The position numbers and the translations under genes were made by a program. Shown in pieces: positions 1 to 6,124 of a DNA stretch of 7,933 nt (its first letter is position 1; each line of letters begins with the position of its first letter). The stretch comes from SVTX01 sp045588675 (lineage in GTDB: Bacteria > Bacillota > Clostridia > Oscillospirales > CAG-272). The notes below the pieces were generated by a model. That model saw nothing but the letters and a program-made list of their open reading frames with translations. It made no database searches and was not told the DNA's origin. The DNA lies in NCBI GenBank assembly GCA_045588675.1, contig JAZNER010000054.1, positions 1-7,933 on the forward strand, in the 5' to 3' direction.

Positions 1-117
1 CGTCTCGATCGCAACCGCTATGATCCCCTTCCTTGAAAACGACGACGCTAACCGCGCCTTAATGGGCGCAAATATGCAACGCCAAGCCGTTCCGTTATTA
101 AAAACTCAAGCCCCGCT
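1..117. repeat. Terminal overlap, copy 1 (circular molecule)
   Basis: These 117 bases are identical to 7817-7933 in direct orientation. The rpoB reading frame runs through the joint without interruption: the codon 7815-7817 continues into base 2 of the window. The simplest reading is a circular molecule of 7,816 bp written with a k-mer-sized overlap. A packaged terminal repeat is less likely, because the repeat lies inside coding sequence and has a typical assembler k length. Confidence 0.93.
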
Positions 118-235
118 CGTCGGTACCGGCATGGAATTTAAAGCCGCTTGCGATTCCGGCGTTATGGTTATTGCTAAACGTCCCGGAACCGTTCATTCCC
201 GACGGTCCTTAGAAAAAAGAAAAAAATTCATTTGA
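2..235 (+). pseudogene. rpoB: RNA polymerase beta subunit fragment, 3' part (continues from 7524-7816)
   Basis: This is the second part of an rpoB middle fragment that starts at 7524 and crosses the circle joint. Read round the circle it gives about 175 codons from EGPNI to the stop at 233-235. Recognisable beta motifs here are ATAMIPFLENDDANRALMG, NMQRQAVPLL and GTGMEF, followed by DSGVMVIAKRPGTV. Homology ends near base 192-203; the last codons (HSRRSLEKRKKFI) are not rpoB and reach a TGA inside the -35 box of the next promoter. The whole C-terminal half of beta, including the flap and the clamp-connecting end, is missing. The frame is intact with no internal stops, so capture is recent, the piece is still selected, or the joint is artificial. 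It cannot act as a polymerase subunit. Confidence 0.9.
204..208. repeat. 5-nt direct repeat GGTCC at the rpoB/plasmid junction (partner 7527-7531)
   Basis: GGTCC occurs here, where rpoB homology fades, and at 7527-7531, where rpoB homology begins. The rpoB fragment is therefore bracketed by a short direct repeat. A match this short may be chance, but it fits joining at microhomology. Confidence 0.35.
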
Positions 236-261
236 CTAAAGGCAGTATTTTAAGGCATAAT
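232..261 (+). promoter_or_regulatory. Sigma-A-type promoter of the small-gene/rep operon
   Basis: A -35 box TTGACT (232-237) and a -10 box CATAAT (256-261) are separated by 18 bp in a locally AT-rich stretch. The expected start point near 268 leaves a leader of about 23 nt before the ATG at 291. It is the only good promoter ahead of the five tightly packed genes ending at 2691, so it probably drives them all. The -35 box overlaps the stop codon of the truncated rpoB fragment, so the promoter belongs to the plasmid side of the junction. Confidence 0.65.
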
Positions 262-290
262 GTTATAAATTTTAAAAAGAGGTGGTTTAT

Positions 291-515
291 ATGGCTTATC
301 GGTTTGAAACGTCAGGTATTGCCTCCGTAAAAATATCTCATTGGCGTGGCACTGCTAATACCTTAAACATTAGCGGTATCAATGGCTCATTATCTAGCGC
401 GGATTCGCTCGTTGCCGGTGTCCAGCAGCTTTTTTCTATCGCCGGCTTGCAAAGTGAAGTAGTTCCTACACGTATAACAAGGGTGGTGACTGAAAATGTC
501 GTCGATGCGCAATGA
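291..515 (+). CDS. Small protein, DUF1659-like (tentative), first gene of operon
   Basis: 74 residues from ATG 291, preceded 5 nt upstream by AGAGGTGG (278-285). An in-frame GTG at 282 lies inside this ribosome binding site and is not the start. No signal peptide, membrane segment or catalytic motif is visible. The second half (SGINGSLSSADSLVAGVQQLFSIAG, here split as SGINGSLSSADSL and VAGVQQLFSIAG) has the build of DUF1659 proteins, with a short strand, an N-P/G-containing turn, a helix ending in a conserved small-residue tip, then a strand with a charged end (RITRVVTENVV). The third gene of the operon has the same plan (INPEAT-type turn, QQIIQFIETL helix). The gene overlaps the next by 20 nt. 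Function of the family is unknown; the assignment rests on pattern and on pairing with a DUF2922-like neighbour. Confidence 0.72.
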   Translation: MAYRFETSGIASVKISHWRGTANTLNISGINGSLSSADSLVAGVQQLFSIAGLQSEVVPTRITRVVTENVVDAQ

Positions 516-768
516 ATCGTCAGCCACTTATAATTTAACTTTAGTTATTCAATATGCGAATAAATCCACACGAAATTATGTTATTGAAGATGTCCCTGCA
601 AGTGCTACTGGCTATATCAAAGATAAAATTTTGGCTGTCAATGCCAATGAAAACGACGCTTACGCCGCTTTTTACGCAACCTTTGTCGAAAACGACGGTT
701 CTGCGGTTTCCAGTATCAATTCTAGCAAATTGGTTAATGTTGAAGAGGAGGTCATTTATAATGGTTAG
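496..768 (+). CDS. Small protein, DUF2922-like (tentative), second gene of operon
   Basis: 90 residues from ATG 496; AAGGGTGGTGA (479-489) is a suitable ribosome binding site. An in-frame ATG at 505 is a less well placed alternative. The protein starts with a beta strand (TYNLTLVIQYANKSTRNY), then a PASAT turn, a helix (IKDKILAVNANEND) and a final strand (SAVSSINSSKLVNVEEEVI). This is the DUF2922 plan: strand, dipeptide-rich turn, helix, a G/S-containing strand that carries an A-x-V/I ending. No active-site residues stand out. It overlaps the preceding gene by 20 nt and the following one by 8 nt, so the genes are likely translationally coupled. In Bacillota, DUF1659 and DUF2922 genes are commonly side by side on chromosomes; their role is unknown. 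Confidence 0.75.
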   Translation: MSSMRNESSATYNLTLVIQYANKSTRNYVIEDVPASATGYIKDKILAVNANENDAYAAFYATFVENDGSAVSSINSSKLVNVEEEVIYNG

Positions 769-949
769 CCTCGTTTTGTCTACAACTAGAAGAAATAATA
801 AAAAAGAGACTATGTCTATTACTCACGTTAATCCAGAAGCTACTAATCAGCAAATCATTCAATTTATTGAAACTCTTATGATGTTTTCTGCTAGCTCGTT
901 GAATTCTATTAATAAAGTGACTAAAGAGGAGGTTTATAACAATGGCTGA
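761..949 (+). CDS. Small protein, DUF1659-like, third gene of operon
   Basis: 62 residues from ATG 761, with AGAGGAGG at 744-751 (9-nt spacing). A longer in-frame ORF exists from 554, but that stretch overlaps the second gene in another frame and has no ribosome binding site, so 761 is chosen. The sequence THVNPEATNQQIIQFIETL followed by SLNSINKVTKEEV resembles DUF1659: an N-P-x-A-T turn, an amphipathic helix, a strand ending in basic and acidic residues. It overlaps both neighbours by 8 nt (each start codon ATGG lies just before the upstream stop). The first gene appears to be a distant copy, making genes 1-2 and 3-4 a duplicated pair. Function unknown. Confidence 0.8.
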   Translation: MVSLVLSTTRRNNKKETMSITHVNPEATNQQIIQFIETLMMFSASSLNSINKVTKEEVYNNG

Positions 950-1193
950 TACTATTACCAATGATTATAACCTTCTCTTCGAGACAGTTTACGTCGACGG
1001 TGATACTAGAACTTTGACTTTGAGGAATCCTATTGATTCGGAAGATATTTCAGAGGAAGATATTCAAGCTTTTAGCCAATTAATTGCAAATTCGCATATG
1101 CTTATTGGCGATCGCAACGGCGCGGCGTTTTCCAAAATTGGGAAAGTGCGTTATCGCAGAACTACGACTATTAAATTTGACTTGAGCACATAA
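942..1193 (+). CDS. Small protein, DUF2922-like, fourth gene of operon
   Basis: 83 residues from ATG 942, preceded by AGAGGAGG at 925-932. The protein begins with a strand (YNLLFETVYVDGDTRTLTL), followed by RNPIDSEDISEEDIQAFSQL, which fits the DUF2922 pattern of a D-P turn and an acidic helix, then NSHMLIGDRNGAAFSKIGK and a basic strand. The order strand, turn, helix, strand and the YNL start are shared with the second gene, which supports duplication. It ends 13 nt before the rep start. There is no signal peptide or membrane segment. Its place between a sibling pair and a Rep gene suggests plasmid carriage of this chromosomal gene pair; the role is not known. Confidence 0.8.
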   Translation: MADTITNDYNLLFETVYVDGDTRTLTLRNPIDSEDISEEDIQAFSQLIANSHMLIGDRNGAAFSKIGKVRYRRTTTIKFDLST

Positions 1194-1206
1194 GATAGGT
1201 ACTATC
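1194..1206 (+). promoter_or_regulatory. Inverted repeat in place of a good rep ribosome binding site
   Basis: The 13 nt between the upstream stop and the rep ATG are exactly GATAG-GTA-CTATC, an inverted repeat with 5-nt arms. The only SD-like bases (TAGGT) lie inside it. The other genes of the operon have near-perfect AGAGGAGG sites, so rep translation looks deliberately weak. A small operator or an RNA hairpin limiting Rep synthesis are both possible; no direct evidence. Confidence 0.45.
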
Positions 1207-2691
1207 ATGGCTACGAATTTTGACTCTGTCTCGGATTCTAGGTTAGCTGGTTTCTTAAAACGCCAGATTAATCTTTTGCAACCTTGTAATCCTAAGTTAA
1301 AAAATTTGAAACTCTGCGGCTCACAAATAATTAAACAGCAAGGTGTTATACCTGCTGTTTATTTATTATCCGACGGCGAAGAAAAATCAAGGTTTTTTGG
1401 TCATACTTCTTGTCGTTCGGCGTGGTCGTGTCCAAAATGTATGCCTATCGTTATGGCTAAAAAAGGTACTGATATTGCTTGTGCTATTGACGCCCTTGCA
1501 CACCAAAAAAAATATGCGTTTATGATTACTTTTACGCTACCGCACAATAAATATATGTCTTGTCAAGACGCTATGTCTATATTGCAACTAACTTGGAGGC
1601 ATTTCACGAAAGAAAATAAACGGCATAAAAAAAATAAGTATGTTTTAAAGTCGGACGTGCAAAAACAGAATATTTCTTATGGTAAAAAATATACTGGCGG
1701 GTATTGTGGGTCGAAGAGTGAATTTGACCAAAGAGCCGTCGGTAAAAAAGGTGAAACTAAAATTTACAATGCCGGAAATAATGTTTGGGGTGGCTTTCGC
1801 GAAGATTTTGGTTTGCAACATTCAGTTCGAGTTTACGAATTTACTTGGTCAAATAAAAATGGCTGGCATCCGCATATTCATGCATTATATTGGACCGATA
1901 AAGCAAATTTCACGAAGATTTTAGAACACGAAGATGAACTTGTCGATTTCTGGTGGTATTGTGCTAAGCTTGAGGCTCTGAAATATTGGAACAAAAAGTT
2001 TCCTGATAAAAAAGAAGAAAATAAAAAGGCTGTCGAAGATTATTATACTGATTGGCGAAAACATTCTCTTGACGGTCATAAATCTGTTTATATTTCTCGC
2101 GATAAAAAGAACCCTAATAAAGCCGCTATTAAAGAGTCGTCGTTTTATATTGCTGGTTGGTCTGGTGACGCTGAATTAACTTCCAGTAATTATAAACAAG
2201 CCGCCGAGGGTCATTTAACCCCTTATCAAATGTTAAAAATGGCTTATGATGACGCTAGGTTAGTCGATACTTATATCCCATTATATTTAGAATACTGCAA
2301 TACGGTATATGGTCGCCGTCGTGTTGAGTTTTCTAAGACTGGTTTAACACAAATTATCCGTGACTGGAAACGAACACAGGAATTTAAGGAAAAAGTTAAA
2401 AAAAAATTTACCGAAAAGCTGGGTACCCGAAAGTTCAAGGTGGTTTATTGGTTCTCCGAACAACAGTGGAAAAAAATTTGTTACCTTGAATTGGAAACTG
2501 ATGAGGAACCCATTGCCGAATTACTGCAAAGGGCACGTAGTCCAAATGCTAGAGACGAAATAGAAAAATATTTATGGGCTTTGGATATTCCGCTATCACC
2601 ATTATGCGGAGAAGCTGCCATTTATATGAATAAGATAATTAAACATCTTGAAGAAAAGGTCTTTGAAAATCGATTTGACATTACTGCCTAA
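1207..2691 (+). CDS. rep: Rolling-circle plasmid replication initiator (HUH endonuclease Rep, pC194/pUB110 type)
   Basis: 494 residues. It would nick the plus-strand origin, stay joined to the 5' end through a tyrosine, and restart replication from the 3' OH. Visible landmarks: a cysteine cluster C69, C75, C78 (likely metal binding); motif 1 around 104-115 (FMITFTLPHNK); the metal-binding HUH motif at 221-225 (HPHIH, H223 and H225 being the key pair) after the strand RVYEFTWSNKNGW; and motif 3 with E310 and candidate nucleophile Y314. The E-x-x-x-Y spacing is that of pC194-type Reps, where the glutamate ends the round. Downstream GHLTPYQML (about 335-343) and YGRRRVEFSKTGL (368-380) match conserved patches of this family. 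Length is somewhat above the 250-400 residues of small Gram-positive plasmids. It is the last gene of the small-gene operon; its weak, palindromic translation start may hold copy number down. Not seen: helicase domain. Confidence 0.92.
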   Translation: MATNFDSVSDSRLAGFLKRQINLLQPCNPKLKNLKLCGSQIIKQQGVIPAVYLLSDGEEKSRFFGHTSCRSAWSCPKCMPIVMAKKGTDIACAIDALAHQKKYAFMITFTLPHNKYMSCQDAMSILQLTWRHFTKENKRHKKNKYVLKSDVQKQNISYGKKYTGGYCGSKSEFDQRAVGKKGETKIYNAGNNVWGGFREDFGLQHSVRVYEFTWSNKNGWHPHIHALYWTDKANFTKILEHEDELVDFWWYCAKLEALKYWNKKFPDKKEENKKAVEDYYTDWRKHSLDGHKSVYISRDKKNPNKAAIKESSFYIAGWSGDAELTSSNYKQAAEGHLTPYQMLKMAYDDARLVDTYIPLYLEYCNTVYGRRRVEFSKTGLTQIIRDWKRTQEFKEKVKKKFTEKLGTRKFKVVYWFSEQQWKKICYLELETDEEPIAELLQRARSPNARDEIEKYLWALDIPLSPLCGEAAIYMNKIIKHLEEKVFENRFDITA

Positions 2692-2693
2692 AT

Positions 2694-2709
2694 CACTTGC
2701 TCGCAGGTG
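2694..2709 (+). terminator. Weak hairpin after rep
   Basis: CACTTG-CTCG-CAGGTG forms a 6-bp stem (one G-U pair) with a CTCG loop 3 nt after the rep stop. It is not followed by a proper T-run, only a mixed T-rich stretch at 2726-2736. It may stabilise the rep transcript end or slow polymerase; calling it a terminator is speculative. Confidence 0.25.
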
Positions 2710-2746
2710 GGTTCCTTAAGCTCGGTTTCTGTTATTTAAATCATCC

Positions 2747-2774
2747 TTGACTTATATGATATAATTTATATAAA
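2747..2774 (+). promoter_or_regulatory. Promoter of the 95-aa gene
   Basis: Two readings overlap. One is an extended -10 element, TGATATAAT (2757-2765), which fits TGnTATAAT exactly and needs no -35 box. The other is TTGACT (2747-2752) with TATAAA (2769-2774) at 16 bp. Either gives a short leader into AGGTTGAGG (2778-2786) and ATG 2797. The gene is thus expressed apart from the rep operon. Confidence 0.6.
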
Positions 2775-2796
2775 AAAAGGTTGAGGTTGATTAACA

Positions 2797-3084
2797 ATGA
2801 AAAGAGACCCTAAAACAATCGTCGAATTTGGTTTCATGATGAAAAATTATTGGCGCGAAGAACCCGGCGTCCACGAAGTTAAAGGTAGAAAAACCTTAAA
2901 ATTATTTATATCATGGTTTAAATTAGCTAAAAAAACCGGTCGACTTTTATACGGTGGAATAAAGTTCGTTGACTCTGGCGAAATGTGGATTTGGCAAAAC
3001 CCTAATCGGGTCTATCGCGGAGGCTGGCAACAATCTATGCCTAGTAAGTACGAGCCTAAACAGCTTGAATTAAAAATCTGGTAA
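2797..3084 (+). CDS. Unknown 95-residue basic protein; 3' end altered by the rpoC junction
   Basis: The product is small, basic and rich in aromatic residues (about six Trp), with no signal peptide, membrane helix or known motif that I recognise. Two lysine-rich stretches (KGRKTLKLFISWFKLAKKTG and neighbours) and a WIWQNPNRVYRGGW segment might suit nucleic-acid binding or a plasmid accessory role, but this is a guess. AGGTTGAGG lies 10 nt upstream of the start. The last two codons and stop (ATC TGG TAA) lie in sequence that also reads as rpoC codons for SGN. If the plasmid sequence at 7300 were rejoined at the shared AAATCT, the protein would end one residue earlier (LELKI, then TAA), so it is nearly full length. 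Confidence 0.7.
   Translation: MKRDPKTIVEFGFMMKNYWREEPGVHEVKGRKTLKLFISWFKLAKKTGRLLYGGIKFVDSGEMWIWQNPNRVYRGGWQQSMPSKYEPKQLELKIW
3074..3079. repeat. 6-nt direct repeat AAATCT at the plasmid/rpoC junction (partner 7294-7299)
   Basis: AAATCT occurs exactly where plasmid-type sequence gives way to rpoC (codons for KSGNKPEW start here) and again at 7294-7299, where rpoB gives way to the structured region. The 4.2-kb host-type block is bracketed by this short direct repeat, as expected from microhomology joining; chance cannot be excluded. Confidence 0.4.
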
Positions 3085-6000
3085 TAAGCCGGAATGGATG
3101 ATAATGAACGTTATTCCCGTTATCCCGCCCGAATTGCGCCCGATGGTGCAGCTCGACGGCGGCAGATTCGCCACTTCCGATCTTAACGATCTTTACAGGC
3201 GCGTCATTAACCGCAATAATCGCTTGAATCGCCTGTTGAAATTGAAAGCTCCCGATATTATCGTCCGCAATGAAAAACGCATGCTCCAAGAGGCAGTCGA
3301 CGCCCTCATTGATAACGGCAGACGCGGTCGCCCCGTTACCGGTCCCGGCAATCGCCCGCTTAAAAGTCTGTCCGATATGCTTAAGGGTAAGCAAGGTCGT
3401 TTCCGCCAAAATCTTTTGGGTAAGCGCGTCGATTATTCCGGACGCTCAGTCATAGTGGTCGGTCCCGAATTGAAATTGCACCAATGCGGGCTGCCTAAGG
3501 AAATGGCGTTGGAATTGTTTAAGCCCTTTGTCATGAAAAAATTATCAGCCGACGCCAATTTGACGATTAAGGCGGCAAAGAAAAAAGTCGACCGAGCAAA
3601 TGCTGAGGTGTGGGGCGTGTTGGAAGAAGTAATAAAAGAACACCCCGTGTTGTTGAATCGCGCCCCGACATTACACCGCTTAGGCATTCAAGCGTTCGAG
3701 CCGGTCTTGACGGAAGGCCGCGCGTTGAAATTGCACCCGCTAGCTTGCACGGCGTATAATGCGGACTTCGACGGCGACCAAATGGCAATCCACCTGCCGC
3801 TATCAGCAGAGGCACAAGCCGAAGCGCGCGTTTTAATGCTGGCGGCAAATCATATCCTCGCACCTAAAGACGGCAAGCCAATAATCGTGCCGACGCAAGA
3901 TATGGTTTTGGGCACGTATTATTTGACAAAACTGCGGCGCGATAAGCCCGAACGCCCCGTCAAAGGGGAAGGCAAATTCTTCACGGGAATAGAAGAAGCG
4001 TTAATGGCGTACAATCAGCACGATTTGGACTTGCAAGCGGAAATCAATGTGCGAATCGGCATCGAGCGGTTGCCGGACTTCGTACTGGATCAGCTAGACG
4101 ACCAAACCGAAGCGATCATGGTGAAAACGTCAGTAGGGCGCATGATCTTCAACGAGAAATTGCCGCAGGAATTGAGATATTATCATCAGGAAAACGGGCA
4201 ATGGATCTTGGGCGAAGTCATGAATAAAAAGGCGTTGGGCAAATTGGTAGCGGCGTGTTTTAACGAATTCGGAGCGACGCGCACCGCCGAAGTAATAGAC
4301 GACGTCAAAAGGCTGGGCTATCATTTCGCGTGCATAGCGGGCATGACGGTGGCGATTTCAGATGTAATCGTGCCGCCGAAAAAGCAGGAGATCTTAGCGG
4401 CGACGGCGGACAAGGTAAAAAAAGTCGAGACCTATTACAATCGCGGGATATTAACGGAGCGGGAACGCTACGACAAAGTAGTCGCGCTGTGGAATGAGGC
4501 GACGGACAAAGTAGCCGATGCGATGATGGATAACATGGACGAATTTAACCCGATATACATGATGAGTGATAGCGGTGCGCGTGGCAATAAGCAGCAGATG
4601 AGGCAATTAGCAGGCATGCGCGGGCTAATGGCGGATCCGTCCGGAAAGATAATCGACCTGCCGATAACGGCGAATTTCCGCGAGGGCTTGAGCGTATCGG
4701 ATTATTTCATAAGTAGTCACGGAGCGCGAAAAGGTTTAGCGGATACGGCGTTGCGGACGGCGGACAGTGGTTATTTAACGCGGCGGCTGGTCGACGTGGC
4801 GCAAGATGTGATCGTACGGGAAGAAGATTGCGACGTCACGACGATAAATTTGCTATTGGAGCGAGCGTTACTGTCGGAGGATACATTTGACGCGCTGGAA
4901 GTATTGAGCGAAGTGCTAATAGGGCGAGTAATCGCGGAAGATGTATACAACGTGGAGACTGGGGAATTAACGGTAGCTGCGGACACGATATTAGATGAGG
5001 AAAATTTAATAAAGCTGGGCGAGAGCCATATAAGCGAGGTAACGATACGTGGGACGAATTTAACGGAGCCGAACGCGGCGAATCACAGTCGAGTAACCGA
5101 GACGATAAAATTAGGAACGCGGGACGAGGCACGGCGTAAGGAATTACGGCACGCGTTCATACACGAGCACATGGGCAAAGAGTTAGCGAAGCCGCTGGAA
5201 TTCGCCGGCATGGTGATAGAATCTGGCGAACATTTAACGCACGAGATTTTAGACGTTATATTGGACGACGAGGAAGTCACGGAAGTATATATTCGCAATA
5301 ACAATGTGCGCGGAATAGAGGTTGAAGCGATAACCGAAGGCACGCGCGGCGTAATCGAGAGCCTAAAAGATCGTATAGTCGGGCGGAATTTAGCGGAAGA
5401 TATATATGATAAAGAGGGCAATATAATCGGTCGTATAAATGAGAACGTTGACGAGAAATTAGCGGATAAGATCTGCGCGGTGCGTGATAAGGTATTAATC
5501 CGCAGTGTGTTGACGTGTAAGAGTTCGCAGGGCGTATGCATAAAATGTTACGGGCAGGATTTAGCTAATCGGACGGAAGTGGAGGTTGGCGAGGCGGTAG
5601 GAATAATCGCGGCGCAGAGCATAGGGGAACCCGGCACGCAGTTGACGATGAGGACGTTTCATACAGGCGGCGTAGCGGGCGGCGATATAACGCAAGGTCT
5701 GCCGCGCGTTGAGGAATTATTTGAGGCGCGCAAGCCAAAGAACAATGCGATAATCGCGGAGATAGACGGCACGATAAGTTATGGCGAGCCGGATAAGAAT
5801 AATTTACGGACGATAGTGATAACGCCGGAAGATGAGGAGAATCAGCAACCGCGCGAATACTCAATTCCGTTCGGCATCATACCGCGCGTCAAGGAAGGGG
5901 ATTTCATCAAGGCGGGCGACAATATCACAGAGGGCGCGAAGAATCCGCACGATATATTGAGGATATGCGGCTTAAAAGACACGCACCGCTACCTAGTCAA

Positions 6001-6124
6001 GGAAGTCCAAAAGGTTTACAAGTCGCAGGGCGTCGAAATCAACGATAAACATATTGAAGTTATGGTGCGCCAGATGTTGCACAAAGTAACGGGACGTTTA
6101 TTATTAATGGGGCGGAAAGGGTGA
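3077..6124 (+). pseudogene. rpoC: RNA polymerase beta' subunit, large internal fragment (~1,000 codons, no stops)
   Basis: rpoC homology starts at SGNKPEWM (3077), upstream of the first ATG in frame (3098), and ends at MVRQMLHKV (6088). Numbering from ATG 3098: NADFDGDQM at 221-229 with the three catalytic Mg-binding aspartates D223, D225 and D227; bridge-helix/trigger-loop region near 495-565 (MRQLAGMRGLM from 501, then ITANFREG and LADTALRTADSGYLTRRL); second zinc site C578, C807, C814, C817; EVGEAVGIIAAQSIGEPGTQ after it. Missing are the N-terminal ~220 residues (first zinc finger, part of the clamp) and the C-terminal ~110 (GITKASL and ASFQETTRVL region). C578 to C807 spans 229 residues against 74 in E. 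coli, a large insertion. After the junction the frame continues 12 codons in shifted rpoB sequence to TGA. No ribosome binding site of quality precedes it. Intact catalytic motifs but no plausible complete enzyme. Confidence 0.93.
4916..5503 (+). repeat. Three related modules inside the rpoC insertion
   Basis: Numbering as for the fragment from 3098. Module 1 (607-651) has LIGRVIAEDVYNVETGEL, then ILDEENL and EVTIR. Module 2 (702-733) is shorter: FAGMVIESGEHLTHEILDV, then EEVTEVYIR. Module 3 (760-802) has IVGRNLAEDIYDKEG, then NVDEKLADKI and KVLIR, and is the normal beta' copy before the zinc cysteine C807. The extra copies account for most of the added ~155 residues, so the insertion probably arose by duplication of this small beta-rich module. 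Confidence 0.55.

Noticed and set aside
1..117. 117-bp direct terminal repeat as a phage-type packaging repeat
   Set aside because: It lies inside an rpoB coding frame that continues unbroken across the joint, and its length fits an assembler k-mer; circularity explains it.
554..760. Extended N-terminus of the third small gene from 554
   Set aside because: It overlaps the second gene in another frame; ATG 761 has a near-perfect AGAGGAGG and homology starts there.
1679..1924. Extra + strand open frames within rep (also 2360-2563)
   Set aside because: They overlap conserved Rep motifs in another frame and lack start signals.
4836..5541. Minus-strand open frames over rpoC
   Set aside because: They are shadows of a strongly conserved beta' frame, Ser/Pro/Arg/Leu-rich, with no ribosome binding sites.
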